DNA of 64,000 bases from Anseranas semipalmata (lineage: Eukaryota > Chordata > Aves > Anseriformes > Anseranatidae). Below, piece by piece: positions 40,401 to 55,400 of this stretch. The stretch's first letter is position 1; each line of letters starts with the position of its first letter. Location: positions 417,255-481,254 of the forward strand of contig VXAA01003938.1 in NCBI GenBank assembly GCA_013399115.1, read 5' to 3'. Below the pieces are notes generated by a model that was given only the letters and a program-made list of their open reading frames with translations, ran no database searches and was not told the origin of the DNA. The position numbers and the translations under genes were made by a program.

Positions 40401-43400
40401 AATTCTCTAGTGATTTGGATTAGATGGGTAGTCTCAAAATCATTCTGAGAAAATAACATAGGATACTTTTTTACCTTAATGAGTACCTACAGTTGTGAAA
40501 TTAGAGATGTTACTTATATTTTTTTCTCCTTCCTTGAGCTCTCTTCTGTTCCAAATTTGTTTCTCTGGGAATACTAAGATCTAATTTGCACCTTACCTCT
40601 TTGCAGAGACACTGAACGTAGTGCATGTGTCTCAGTCTCCAGGGGTCTTTCTAAGTGGCAGCTAGTCAGTGACTGAAGAGCTCATATAACCTCCTTGAAT
40701 TCTTTCAGAAGCCTTTTTTTTTTTTTTAAATTTGCTTCTTTCCACAGGAAGTTTTTAAATGCAGTGGGATCAGAGGACATTAAGACTCCCCACATCCACT
40801 GTGGGCTTCCCACCACGTCCCAGCCACGCAGCCAGCCTGCACACTTTCTGAATAGACACCACACACCAGCTTTCTGTTTTCAGAGCTCACTTTCTTCAGC
40901 AATAAGCTTTGTGGTCCTCTTGGGACACAAGTATGTCTTCTAGGAATTGCTCACAGGTAGGAAGCAGCTAGTACACATGAACTCACAAAGAGCACATCTG
41001 GCCACATGACTGCATGTAGGAGTGGGAACACAAGGCATGACACTCACTTGCAAAGGTAGGCTCACCACTGCCAACAACTGGGACTCAGGCTGCAGGGCAA
41101 AACAAATGTGGGACCAGTATCACCTTGACCCCAGAAACAAATCTGAGTTGGAGTGAGTTCACATTTCTCCTACTCCCACCTTGTATCAATTTTTGTATGC
41201 AGAAAACCACCCCAAACTAATCTTGAGTAGCATGGCCCACCAGCTTAATGACAATAGTCTGCACCATACACCCCCAAGTCCCCTACAACAGCCAAGAGAA
41301 GGAAGAGGAGCTCTACATTTACAAAACTAATAAAAGCAACATTATAATCATTCACTTTGTCTTAATGAATTTTGTCCCATTTCTACTAATGCAGGCCCTC
41401 AAGGTCATCCCACGTTGCTGCTCAATACCCTCATCATGTTCTATAAAAATGATGGTTTCAATTTTTGTCTTGTCAGCAAGTTTCATCAGCCCTCTCCTTC
41501 CTTTTGTGCCAAAGACATTAAAGAAAGATATTAAAACAAGATAGGTCTGAAGACTGACACTTGAAAAGCATTTCTAATAACCTTCTTCTTGCTTCAGCCC
41601 AACCTGCAAACCTATTCTTTATACAAGACTGGGGGTGGGTTGTTTTTTTCTTTCAATTTCTAATTGAAAAAAAAAAAAAAAAACCTAACTGCCCAAAAGC
41701 ACTACATTAAATGCTTTACAGTGGTTACAATCAAAGAGATCTACTACAGTTCCTCTCACTTGTCTAGAAAAAAAAAAGGTTGGTTATCTTATCAAACATA
41801 TCAGCTCAATTCAGTATGACCTAAGTTCATACAGCTTTTTATCCTGTTTTTCATTTATCCACCTCTGTAGTTACTTTTTATAAAATTGGTAATACAGAGC
41901 CTCATGCACATGTAGCCTGCAAATGTCTGAAGCTGCAGGAATCACTTTTGCCTCTTCAGGAACCAGCAAACAGAAAAGCATGTGTACTGGCCCCTAAAAC
42001 AGAGAGGTTTTTTTACGGATAACCAGAAGGTCTCCGACACATGCTGTCCAACTGCATGCTAATGCCATATGTGCGACCCTTCAGACACATCAACCAATCA
42101 ATGTTCCCAGCAGGAGGGCTCGTCAACCTCTTTTTTGCCAAATGTAAATATAGATTTTCTACACTGATGTTGACAAATTTCTTGAGTGACATTCTATGCT
42201 GTTTTGCTTCAGAAACATCTTCATTGCAATGACCATCAAAAAGCACAGAGCGCATACAGCAGGCTCATGTCAGCCCTTATTGACACCAAATCTCCTTAAT
42301 AAGTGGCATAAGAGAAAAACAGCAAAAGATGTCTTATGCCCTAAAGGGTGTGTAAGCGTATAAAATATATATTACATAGAACAAAAATTACTGATTTTGC
42401 AATTCATAATAGCTGATTTACATGTCTTACCTAGTCTCTGTGGAATCAACTTAATTGGCCCTGGCCTGTGCTCTTTCTTCCAGCGCTCCAGGTCATCTAG
42501 TTCTTTCTTAGCAACTGAGCAGGTACAAAAAGAAACAAAAACGCGGAAGTTAGAACTTATCCTAAAAAGCAGATAGTATCATTAGCTGTATGTTACACTG
42601 AAGACTCATCCAGGAACAGACATACTTGTTCTCAAAGGATTCAGACACCCTTGCAAGAGATTACACAGTCACTGGAACGATCAGATGGAGAGACATTTTT
42701 GCTAACTCAGGACTGTATGGTAAGCACTTTTTCCCTCCCAACCATGTTTCTTAAATAAAAACAGGAGGCATGCATGGTTCAGCTTCAAATTAAGACACCC
42801 CAGCACAGGTGTCCGCAACCAAGCTGGGTGCCAAGTTCCAAGTGTACTCAGTGGAAATCTAGTCAGTGCAGCTGGAGGCACTGGGAGACTTGTGGAGCCA
42901 GCCCTATGCTCTAGGATGGCTGGTTGATTAAGTTGCTCCCTAGAATTTACTGACAGAGAAAAAGGCAATTCCTTTCAACAGCAAGCCCCACAAAGACTAT
43001 GGAAAAAAGAGCTGTGTTTTAGAGTAGTACCTCTGTTGCTCACTCTTACTAAACACATGAACCATATTTTCTAATGCCAGGCTAGAGCTAACAGACGCTA
43101 GCACCCATTCTCCTCTAAGAGGATAAAGCCAGTCCATGGGCAGATCTCTAAAGAGCCCCAAGACTGACACCAGCTTCTTATTTCACCTTTAAAACAAGCC
43201 CTTAGGTTGGGATTGGATTCAATGAGGCCCCATTTCTGCCACTATTAAAGGCAGAAGCACTTTGCATGCTTGAGACATTGCATGCTGGTGGCACAAAGTC
43301 AAAACAGACCTTTACTAAAGCAGCAGCACCTACGCTCTTAGTCTCCTCTAAGATGATCTGCTTTTATACCTCCTTCCAGAGGATTACGGTTTGGTTCAGG

Positions 43401-46400
43401 GAAAGTCCATTTTCTTTCTTGCAACCAAAGGAAATCCTACCCCACACTAGCCTGCTGAGAAAGCATTTCAGCAGAAATCACAATGTTTGAGAAGAAATGT
43501 TTTAATTGCACTATTTCCTTGAGGGCTCAAAACGTGAGGAGTGCTGAGTGATGCTCCCTCAGCTGTCATACTCTGCAAAAATAAACACCCGGGGGTGCAG
43601 GACTGCAGTGTTTGGTCGTGTCTGCACACAGAAAGTTTTTCATGGCTCTTTTGTAGTAACTTTGGCTAACGAAAGCTTTTTAACGTATGCTTAATCTTTC
43701 TGGTACAGGTTCAGGATGTTCCTGCTTACCTACTTTCACCAGCAAGACTTGAAGCCAAGCAAAAATGACCTTATATAACTGCAGATATTTTGCCATCTAA
43801 AATCTTTCCTAGCTTCATTAAAAGATCCACATACAATCTTTAAACAGGGATTCAAGAGCCAACAGACAGTGTGGTTCTAGTTGCTTTAGCTTCCATATGA
43901 GAGCACTTTCAAAAATATTTCTTACTTATATTTTTCTTCTTCCTCCCCATAAACTAAAGAGTGTTCAAAGCTGGATTCTCCAATCTGACATCAAACCTGC
44001 AAATGCAGGGTTGAGCTAATTCCAGATAAGTCTTGTACAAGTCAGCTCGAGCAGCTACAGCACTGCTATTGCCAAAAACCTGTTCCTGAAGAGGCCTTAC
44101 TCTGCATGCAGTCTACTCAGATGAGAAGTTTATCTTAAGAAAAGCCTACAGGGTGATGGAGAATGCTCATAGCCCTGACTTTACACTCACAGCTGCAGAC
44201 ATAAAAGTATTGAAAAGATGAGGATAAAAGTTGCAAGGGTGATAAAGCACACAAAAAACTAAACTAATTCAAGTAGAAATAATGTATTAGACATCTCAAC
44301 TTACTTTGCTGCAACTGCTTTCTTCTAGTTTCATTCGGAGTTATCAAGACATACGAGCTGACACTAAAATGAAAGAAAACAATATCTTATTTTTCCTGTT
44401 TACAGAAAAACAACTGGACTGGAAGGGCCTTCCTTCATCAGTGAGGTTGGTGTTCTGCTGGAACATTTGGTAAATACTCTAGAAATACTGTTATATTTGG
44501 AGTTGACAGTGAATATCAAGGATAACATTTTCAGAAACTTTTAGCACAGTTTTCACTTTTCTTATTAGAAAATAGCCTTCTCTAGACTGCAGACCTCAAA
44601 TCTCAGCTGTTTCAAATCAAATCACTTCCTCAAATCAAGAAGTTCCTCTTGGTAGAGGACTACTTCCCCAGTGTGGCTACCAGTGCCTTCCAGCACAGCT
44701 TGCTTAAGCACAGGGAAAGACCACTCTCTATGAGGAACAGCACTGGTGTTGGTAGTCCCACCGCATGCCTCGAGGGCACTCGACACCTCACAGATTTAGG
44801 CAGTCTGCCCAAAAGTTGTCCAAGGAGTGCACAAAGTCATATTGTTTGTCATGGGCTTGGGTGACTTGCTGCCAGAGCAAGGCACAGTTTCCTTGTCAGA
44901 TTTGTGTTTGTCCAGCATGAGGAATTCCTCGGGCATATTTATTTTGCTGTCATGCCTAAGGTGCAACTTACTGAATAAGGGCAGAGGCCCTGTTTTGTTA
45001 GGCTGAATTCAAGACACAGTTGCCGTCTCAAAGAGCTATCAATCTAGCGTGACAGCAAAGAAACAGGACAGTGTTCAGAGTGTATTAGAGACTGGAGGTG
45101 ATCAAATGAGTGATGAAAACATGTCAGTTCCACTTGGAGGAAACAAAGGTTTTTATCTACACGGTATATTATGTGGGTAGGAGTTTACACCGCCTGCATT
45201 CCACCTCAGCAAAAGCAAAGCCACAGGGGTGCGGGTTCACCAGACGTGCACAGAGCAGTGGTTGGCTCCACTTATCAGAGTACGCTCACATCTCTCTGCA
45301 GTATTCGGCACAGTTTCATCTGCACACACAGGCACTGGTATTTTATTTGATGTTATCATGGGGAAGGCAGAAGAAGAGCAGAAAACAAAGAATAATGAGA
45401 GATGAAGATCAAGCCCCTTAAAAGAAGAAAGGGCAACAGTGGGTGGCTAGAGGACAAGCTAGGAAGCAGAGAGAGCTCAGTTGGCTGTGGAAAAGTAATG
45501 AGATGGAGGCCTGAGACAAAGGCTAAAAAGAGGAACGAAAATCATGCAAAGAGATCAAAGTGCAAAAAGCTGCTCGCTGCCATATCACTGTAATTCGGCG
45601 TTTGAGAAGGAAAGTATTTATATCCAATTACCTCTTTCTCTTTGAAGACTTGTTCTAGGAGGATGTGGATTAATTTGTGAGATTAAACTAGCTGTGAGCT
45701 TTAATGGTGTCATTTAACGTGGTCCTTTCCCCGCCCACCAGCTTCCTCTGGTGCCCAGTGAGACCATTCCTTGCCTCTCCACTGAACTTCAGGCCCTCAG
45801 AGGCAGGAGCAAGGTAGCAGCAATGCCCCTCCAGCATTCATTGCACAAATTCAGCTGTTATTTAAAGGAAGTTTTGACAACCTATCTTCTTTGCATGCTA
45901 TAACTTTCTCCATTACTGATGTTTTTCCAGATTTGCTTTTATTTAACTGAGTAGTAGCGTTTAGAATTTATCCCAAACTGCCCTGACAAGCTGCTGTACA
46001 GTTTATCGGTTTCAAGAATTTTTATTTTATTTTATTTTTTTTCTTCCCTTGGCTGTTTCAGGTATTAATATCATATTTCTCTCAAATTCATACACAAAAA
46101 TTATTCCATACCTTTTACACTGCCATCCCTGTGTCAGTGAAAAAAATGGCCGGAATTGTTAAATTGCAAGACTACATAACTCTCCCCCCCAAAAAACATC
46201 AGTGCTTCTGAGAAATCCCACTGATTCACAGCATAAGGGGCAGAAGAGTTTTTATATCATCAGATGTACTTTATGACATTCAGATATTTTTTTTCTAAGT
46301 TAGGAATCCAATTAAAAAGAGCACAAGGAGCTCAGTGTGTCTGCACATGTTTAAGAATCATGATATCAAATCTAGCCTTTATGCCATGATAGCCTTTATG

Positions 46401-49400
46401 CCATGAATCATTTCCTTTATCTGTTTTTGCTTTTTGGCTGGAAGACTCTGAGTCCAGGAGACCAAGGTGGGGCCACTCTTCTGATATCTGACCATGGCCA
46501 TTATCCAGGAGTTCAGAAGGATGGCAAATGAAATATAACAAAGATCAATCAGTTTATTAAAGGGGTAGAGGTGAGACCAGTGACAGGGAACTACACTTAC
46601 TGCTAGAAACAGCTCAGCTCTGTATTACAAAGAGCAGAGTAAGAGTCACTGTGGTTAAAAGAGTGCTTGTTTAAAGCCCAGTTTGCTTTCGATGTTATTG
46701 AAATAAAAGCAAAGTTAAAATAAAATGAGAATTTCAAGTCTCCTGTGGGGGAAGGAAGGGGAGAACAGGATACCAACTTTTGGTTTTCTTTCACCTAGTA
46801 TTTATACTACATGCTCTATTTTAGTCCAAATTAAAAAAAAAAAAAATAGAACATAAGCATTAGTGAGCTTATCTAATTTGATAGTGCTCACATTGGTCTC
46901 TGGAAAGATAGACATGTAAAAGCGTAACTGAGTATTGGGACCGGGGGAAGGAACAGGTAGCACATGGTAAGCTTCTTGTGGGATAGGTGAAAGCCAGGGT
47001 GAGAACCCGCCCTTGCTTTTCAAACCTGCAGCCACAAGAGGAGCCAGATGAGTTGCTGCCCGTGAGAATCCACCTGCCTACTGGTTCTAAAGCTAAAATT
47101 CAAAACCACACCTACTGTCCCTCATTTTCATATTTTTTATTTTTATTAGGAAAGAAAGCTAATGTAAAAAGTCTACCAGCAGCTTTCACCTCATGTTTTA
47201 GCCAGTTTGTAGGATATTGCAAGTTAGTTCTTTGTTCAGACAGAACCTCTGATCCAGTAAAGTCTACAAAAAACACTACAGCCTGTCAATTTAATATTTA
47301 GGGCAGTTTCTGAGGTGCCACTGTAGCTGGCAGTCTGGAGTAAATTATCTCACTTACCTGGGTAGCAATTAAGGAAATGTGAAGATTTTAAGCTATCACT
47401 GGTGTGCAGACTTTTTGTACTTTATACCAATATATGAAGTGCTGCAAAACTCACAAGCAGAAAAGATGATAGAGAATTTAGCTGTTCAGGTTTCCTAATA
47501 ACAATTCTTATTGTTCTATGACTTAAGCCTATCTTTGAGGTATGGTTGTTTTTACAAATTCAGGTATGGAAGTCACTGGGGCTGGGAAGAACATCTTACC
47601 CTGGTTATAGCTCTTCATAAAAGAGAAACAAACCCTCTTCTAAGTCATATTAATCTTGATAAGACTTTTTTGGTTTATTTTCTCCACAGAAAAGGGGAAT
47701 GTATTGGCTAACTACTCAGACTGAACAAATATAAACAACTGTGAAAAACATATAACCCAATCAGAGAATGCATCTGTATTGGAATAAAAATCAAAAAGCA
47801 ACCTCATATGAGTTTTCAAACATACAAACATCAAATATCACAGTAGTGAGAAGATTAATATCTATATAGCAATATATAAAATTAGACAGAAAAATCTTTC
47901 AACTGGGGGAAACATAGAATACCCTCATAGAAAATCTGCAAAGATAGTTTACAGTTTGAATTATCAGCAACATAGACAACACCATGTCTGCAAATTTAAA
48001 TTCATAAGCCTGTGGGCAACTTGACACATTTAACTCACACTACTCAAGGACTAGTCTTCAATGTTTTCAGGGCAAAGACTGCATTGAAGCCTTTGCTCTA
48101 CTTTCTTTTAGGTTTATATAAAATAGATTATTTCTAAAGTTGAATAAACACATGAGAGCTGCTGTTCACCAATAATGTTTTTTGCAGAGCTGTGCCCTTC
48201 AGTTTTTCCTCAAGACTACTCCAGCCAACTACCACTGGGGAGCCTTCCAAATGAAGTGTGAAATAGTTTAAAGAGTTACAAAAGTAATGGCTGTTATAAA
48301 CTATTTCCAGTTCCACTGTGTTTTATACTGCTGGTGCATCAGTACATGAATGCCACAAAGCTGAAAGCTAAATATTTCGCTCTACTAGGCAATGTGCTGT
48401 CTGCATTCAATAAGAGCCAGAAACCAAGGAGCGTGTAGGGGAGAGCAACACAAATGACTAAAGCTTGGGGGAAAAAATGGACAGGTTTAGTCTAGAGGAA
48501 GGACTCAAGGGAGCCCCCGTGGGGTTCCATATACAGAGGTTCATCTGCCTATGAACCTCTGAAAGGAAAAGGATTGTTTATAGTCAGTAATCAATGAAAA
48601 GAGAAGCACAGGGAAAAATACACAGGCATGTAGACATGTACTTGCACGCATGTTTATGTGCATGACAGTGGGTGTGTGTGTGCATACTTTTTCTTCTTTC
48701 TGTAGTGCATGTGCTTAATATATATGCTTATCTTATAATGGGGAAGATATAGATGAAATACCGCATTAAATAATATGTTAAGACTGGCTGAGTTTAAGAG
48801 AAAAAGAAAAGGAGCAAACTGTCAAGGCCAATCATAGAGTCTTCTTCAAAGACATGCTACGCTGAATGTGTTCAATTACCAGGAATTGTTTGAGAGCACT
48901 CAAGTCAATGTCACCACAAAATATTATTTTCACCAAGGTTCCCATGCCTGATGGAGCAGCCCATATGCTGCTAAGCACCATGAAAGCTGCCAAATCAGAA
49001 GGCTACAGGACGCCTAATCCCAGCAAGCAGACAACTGTCCTATAGGTACCCGTACTTTGCAGTGCACAGGCTAACGATAACCAACAGCCCTAGCATTAGA
49101 CCTTAGTTGTGCAATACGCTCTGCACTGAGGAGATGTACAAATGTTGCATGCAGGTTTGGGGCTCTGTCTTTCCATCTTTATAAGCAGCAGCATCTTACC
49201 AGTTCACAGCTCAGACACAAAAGTGAATTACTGGGGCTTAACATTATACACTGCCTGAGTCATCAACCTAGCTCTCTTAACATGAAAGACCGAAAATAAA
49301 CTGCTTTAGCAGAAAATGTTTACCACCGAAAATCTATGTTCATGGGTTTTGTCCTGTATTTGCCACAGGCTAGGAGTGCACTTAATTACCGCAGTTCAGC

Positions 49401-52400
49401 TGATGTCTGGAAGCTTATTAAGCTAGGATAACTCACTTCTGTATCTGGTCCCTCTGTTTAGCTAAAGCTTTCATTAAAATGACCAACATTTTTGCCATAG
49501 TGAGGCCTAAAGATAAAACAAAGAGTTAAATCCTGCAGAAGTGAACTTGCACTGGGAATAAGTGAGAAGGAAAATAGCAGCAAAGAAAGGCCCAGGAGAA
49601 GGTTTGAGTCAGAAATGAGCAGTAATGCAACAGACCTGCACCCAAATCTCAACTCTCCAGTACCCAGAAGCTGACAGAGAACTTCCTGAAGTTAAAATCT
49701 GGTCCAAAGAGTAAAACCAAAACTCAGAACTGATTTCCAAGAGTTAAGGTGGAGCTCAGACTCAGCAGCTTGCTTCGGGCTTGGTGTGTGATAGCATTGC
49801 AGGAAGAATGGCAGGTGCTTCACCCAGCACTCCATTTGGTGCAGCAAACCCGTCAGTGGTGGAAGACGATCTCAGCCACCCTCTAGAGCTGCAAGGAAAT
49901 TGTCACAGTGATGGATCAAACCAGGCAGCCCGGCGGTAGCTCTCAGCTCAGACTTGGCTTGCAGCACAGCTTTGTTCCTGAAAACACTAACGTGCCGTTA
50001 GTCAGCATACACTTACGTGTAGATCAATCAAATGGGAGATGGTCTGCTGTGGCAGTGTGGTAGACTGACACGTCAGCAAAGGACCTGGGGGTGTTAGCTG
50101 ACAGCCAGCTGAACATGAGCCAGCAGTGTGCCAGGGCCACACAGCACTGAGGAGGCTACACCTCGAGTACTGTGTTCAGTTTTGGGCCCCTCACTACAGG
50201 AAGGATATTGAGCTGCTTGAGAGTGTGCAGAGAAGAGCAATGAAGCTGGTGAAGGGACTAGAAAACCAGACTTATGATGAGCAGCTGAGGGAATTGGTAT
50301 TGTTTAGCCTGGAGAAGAGGAGGCTGAGGGGAAACCTCATTGCTCTCTATGACTACCTGAAAGGTGGTTGCAGTGAGGAGGCTGTTGGTCTCTTTTCTCA
50401 GGTGACAAGTGATACAATGCAAGGAATGGCACCAGGGCAGGTGTAGATTGGATTTCAGGAAGAATTTCTTCATGGAGAAGGGTGTTCAAGCATTGGAACA
50501 GGCTGCTCAGGGAAGTGGTGGAGTCCCCATTCCTGGAGGTATTTAAGACATGTGTGGACATAGCACAAAGGGACATGGCTTAGTGATGGGATTCAGTAGG
50601 TTGATGGTTGGACTTGGGGATCTTGGAGGTCTTTTCCAACCCAAATAAATAGAAAATAGAACTCTGGACCCAGAAATGTCCATGAAGTCCATGTCAGATG
50701 CAGTTGTGTTTATGCTGTCCCCAAGTCCCAAAGCATTTCAGTTGTCTTAGTTGCCCACTGCCAGGGATGTGACAAGCATGCCAGAGCCAGCTGGAGCACC
50801 TGGAAATCAACAGCACAGAGCATCTATACTAAGACAGGCCAGGCACTGGGCTTGGCAACATCAGTGCTGAACTGAGCTAACCCCCACAGAGGCGTCTATG
50901 TGTTGTGAATTGTGCTTGCCAGTACACCTGGAGAGCTGAGCAGGTCAGACTCTACCACATGAAGATTAAGACCTGAGCTAGTGGCATGTTTTCACCTCCA
51001 CTTCCCCCACTTTCTTTCCAACAATATGCTTCCTCCTCCTCTCCCCCTCCATCACAGTATTTGTTGTCCTTTTATTGCCCCTGCCCATGTGCTGCTTTTC
51101 TTACCACAGCTCCTCATCAAGCTATGCATCAAGAGAACACGTTGAACCTCGTGCAAATCAAGCTTTTCCTAGGAAGTCTTCTAATGCAGAGTTAGAAGGA
51201 CACCCCCACTCGCCCCACCCCACCATTATGAAGAACACAGCAATCTCCAAATCTTACTGCATAGCTATCCTGCTACTTGGACTCAGCCACTGAAAACTTG
51301 ACTGGAGATAAGGCTGGCTACTGATGACACCAAAGCCAGGCATCTCTGAATCACCCCACTGTGCTGCAAAGATTAGTACATCACCCTGAAAGATACAGAG
51401 TTGGGAGATTTTTTTTTCCTGTGCAGCAAATGCAGTGGTCAACTCTAAATAAATTGTCTGTAATTCAGATTACACATTTACCACTCCCACCAGTGGGCAA
51501 AAGAAGTATTTTGAGAGGAATCCTCCTCCAGTTTAATACACTAATTTGGAGTTATTAAAAAGAAGAAATTTCAGATTGTGAAACAAAATAATTTTCATAA
51601 GAACTGCTAAGGACACTCCATCAGCAAAAGATTAAGAGGTGCTACAACACTATACATTCTTTTTATTTTTAATTCAGGATGAAGATCGGGAAAGGAAGGA
51701 AAGAAAGCCCTGATGGATTTGGCTCCTGCAGTCAAAGAATAAAATTTCTCAAGTCAAGCATTCTAGTAACTGTTCTTCTTTCACACTGGATGATAAGGGA
51801 CAAATACCAGCTGTGTGACAATACATCTTCACATTTTATTTCTTTGAATTTGATTTTTTTTAAATATATTTTACCAGAACAAATATTATTCTTGCCAGGT
51901 TTAAAGACACCAAGGACAGGCTGCCGCTGCTGAATGGGGGCAGGGACCGTCACAACCTTTTTCTTTTTCAGACACTAGCAATAGTTCAGCTTCTAATTTC
52001 CCCACTTTCCTCCACCTTTTCTTCTGTACAGACTTTTGTTTCTGAATAGATATGAACAGGGGCAATTTGGGAATTCACTTTCTACAAGTTAATTTCATGG
52101 CACTTAGCAGACAAAGTGAAGTAACTTAAATGCAAGCTTATTATTATAAGCAGTTTCAAGCACTTGTCATCCTGGTGTTTTTTTATCCATAGCCCGAAAC
52201 CACATCTTGTACAGAACTGGAGGGGGGGCGATGTGTGAAGTTTCATTTCAATTTTGCATTTGAACAAGTATTTTTTGTAACTTAATTAGAACCACTTTAT
52301 AATCACTTCTCAGCCTCAACATATCATATAAGAGCTTTTCCAAAGCAAGAGACATATTACCATCTAATACCAGTTGCCCATCTTGCACTTTTTTGGAAAG

Positions 52401-55400
52401 AGTACACTTTGAATTTCAGCTGGTGGGTGATGCCATCTCTCACATGTATTTCATGTGTCCAGTATGCATGAATTGTCACTTGATCCCACACAAAGATGCT
52501 GCTAAGGTGTTTTCCCACTTCTAACTGTGCTCTGAAGCACAGCCCGAGACTTTGCATGGAAACAACATACACACCCTACTCACACATAGGCTTCAACAGA
52601 GGCTCAGACTCCCGCTCTGTTGGCAGTAAAAACAGATCTTGGCTGTTTTTGGAAAATAGCAAGCAGCACACTGACTGGAATAGAGCCACTTCTTGGCACT
52701 GAGGTATCCTACTTGGGCCTCTCATGTTTCCTGTACTACACATATTCCAGAAAGCCTTCTTGATTGATGCTAGTCTGTAGATTTTTTAATTCTGCTGACA
52801 CCCTATGACATTAGCTGTCAAACTTTTCTGTTCAACCCTTTGTTATCCCAGAGCCTGAAAGCCTGGACTATTCTGAGGGGGTGCTAGTATTTTAGTTTTA
52901 AGGATCTTGTTCAAAGGGACTGAGGGCCAAAAGGCTGAGTTAGCTTTGCCACTACTGAAATGACATTTTAATATGAGATCTTGCTTGAAACATAACTTGA
53001 AATAACAGAACAAATATATAACAAATAATGTAATAGCTTTTTTTTTTAAGAACAGAAGTCTCCCCTTGCCTGCTAAAGCATTTCAGATACCTTCTACCAC
53101 TTCCATCTGGGTTAGTTAAGGAAATCCCTGTTTAAGTGGCTTCATCTTATTCACAGAATCATTGAATAATGTAGGTTGGAAAAGACCTTCAAGATCATTA
53201 AGTCCAACTGAAACCTCAACCATGTCCCTTAGTGCCATGTCCACGCATCTCTTAAATACCTCCAAGGATGGAGACTTAACCACTTCCCTGGGCAGCCCAT
53301 TCCAGTGCTTGACCACACCCTCCATGAAGAAATTCTTCATAAGAATTCATAATGTCCAATCTAAACCTCCCCTGGAACAACTTGAGACCATTTCCTTGTG
53401 TCCTATCACTCGTCACCTGAGAAGAGTGACACCCTCCTCGCTGTAACCTCCTTTCACGTAGTTGTAGAGAGCAATGAGGTCTGCCCTCAGCTTCCTTTTC
53501 TCCAGGCTAAACAGCCCCAATTCCCTCAGCTGCTCCTTATAACTCTTGTTTCTAGTCCCTTCACCAGCTTCCTTGCTCTTCTCCACAAGGATGGAGAGGA
53601 AACCCCAGTCTTGTTCACTCTGAGTGTTTGTTTCCCACTCATATTACGTGGTTCTTCTTTGACCCAGCCTTTCCCTTATTCCTCTTTCTCATTAACATCA
53701 TAATACTGTAGACTTTAATTTGTACACTCCTGGTTTAGGAATGAATTCTTCGTTACAGCTTTATGAAGACATGCAGAGAGAATCTTTCATATCACATAGT
53801 GAAAAATATTAAGTGTGCAGCCCTTGTATTAAATGCATACCAGTTTTCTCTCTGCAAGCATCATATAAACATGAAACGGGGAACAGGGCTTTTAATTATT
53901 CTTCCCTGAAAGCTTACCTGGTTTTATAGGGGTTTCCATCCTCTGGTCAAAATCTATGTGGATATATTTGATCTCACCATAAATTTTGCAAGGAGCTCAG
54001 GCCAACCAACTGATTAAGTATTTACTTAACCTTTACCAGGGGGTTGTACCCCAGACCAAACTCTGGGCAAAGACAGTTACACCCATGGGAAAACTCCCAC
54101 TCCCCACCCACAAAAATAAAATAATTGCACATAGAACAAGTACCTAAGCTGCTCTCACTGTACGGTGGATATATGCCAGTGTGAAGGAAGGCAAGGCAGA
54201 GGGTCTTTCACATCTGGAAATGGCAGAAAATAAACATAGACTGTAACTCAGGAACGATTGTTTGCTTTCCTGAAAATAAGTTGTTAAAATGCTCAAGGAT
54301 TTCAAAGCCCAGCTCATAAAAGTCTGTGTATCATTGATACCTAGTAGATAGTCATTCATGGGTTACAATGGAAAGCTTCCGATTGCTGCTCACAATCAGC
54401 AGTCTGACACCTCTTGCACAGCCTGGCTCCGCCTTCTTCAAGGAAAGGAAACTGAAACGGCCTTTGGAAAGTGGAACTGGTTTCCATCAGCCGCACTATG
54501 AAAGACTGGGGAAAAAAGCAAGCTAGGCAAACTCAGTGCATAATAATAATAGCATTACATGCACTGTTACTAACAGCTCAGTAAAAAAAAAAAAACGCTT
54601 TTGGGGAAAAAAAGAGTAAACAATTAGTTTTGGTCAGCTAAGCACATTAAGCACACATGCTACTGAAAATTTCTATTCTGTACTATTTCTGCATGTTAGA
54701 GCTTATACAAGCTATCTAAGATTGTCAGTAGAAAACCGGAGGTGGACAGAGCATAGATCCCAGTAAAGCTTAAAATGAAATTCAGGGCTGAAGCTTTGGT
54801 TTTACTTCTGTCAGTATGAAGTTGTTTAGAAGCTGTTTCATGTCCTGGATTGCATTCAGATCAGTGCTGGAATGCAGCCTACATCCATCTCTGCAGCCAA
54901 AAGGAAGTATTTTTAGACTTCCCAGGATGAAATATTAGGAGAGAGAAAACAGGGAGGTAGAACCGGATTTGAAATTCTGGTTAGAAAAAGATGCCAAGAA
55001 ACAGATGCCATGTACAGCAATATCACACGCACAGAACCGGCTGCTGCTATTGCCTGTAGTACTGATGCTGTCTGCACACATCACATTCAAGCAGCCCCAT
55101 GTGTGAGCCATACTATCACAAAACCTGTCAGAAGACCTCAGGTGCCATTCAGGAAGCATTGCTTGTAGGTTGGTTTCTCTGAGAGCAGGAGGACATGCTG
55201 CTTATGTGCCCAACCCCTTTCACAGGATCTCTATAAAGTATTCCGACATTTACAGGTGCACACCTTGAGCGGAGAACAGGCACCTGATACAAGTACCACC
55301 ACCATCTCATCCAGGCTCCTTTCTACTTACTACTGCTCTTGCTGTTGATGGTAGGCTGATGCATGGTGCCTTTGCTCCTCTCCAGACGTCATCAGCTGCT

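Larger units (their letters stand above)
38731..42430 (-). other. EPSTI1 intron 3 (3,700 nt)
   Basis: GT-AG borders. Contains diverged CR1-like remnants near 40125 and 41375-41850 and poly-A tracts. Confidence 0.9.
44364..55330 (-). other. EPSTI1 intron 1 (10,967 nt)
   Basis: Bounded by TA|GTAAGT and TTTTAG. Holds an inverted pair of CR1 copies, a diverged CR1 fragment, an ISRE-like site and a possible alternative first exon (49437-49498). Confidence 0.75.

Noticed and set aside
50126..50446. 106-codon open frame resembling a reverse transcriptase end
   Set aside because: It is the CR1 ORF2 C-terminus inside a truncated LINE, not a host gene.
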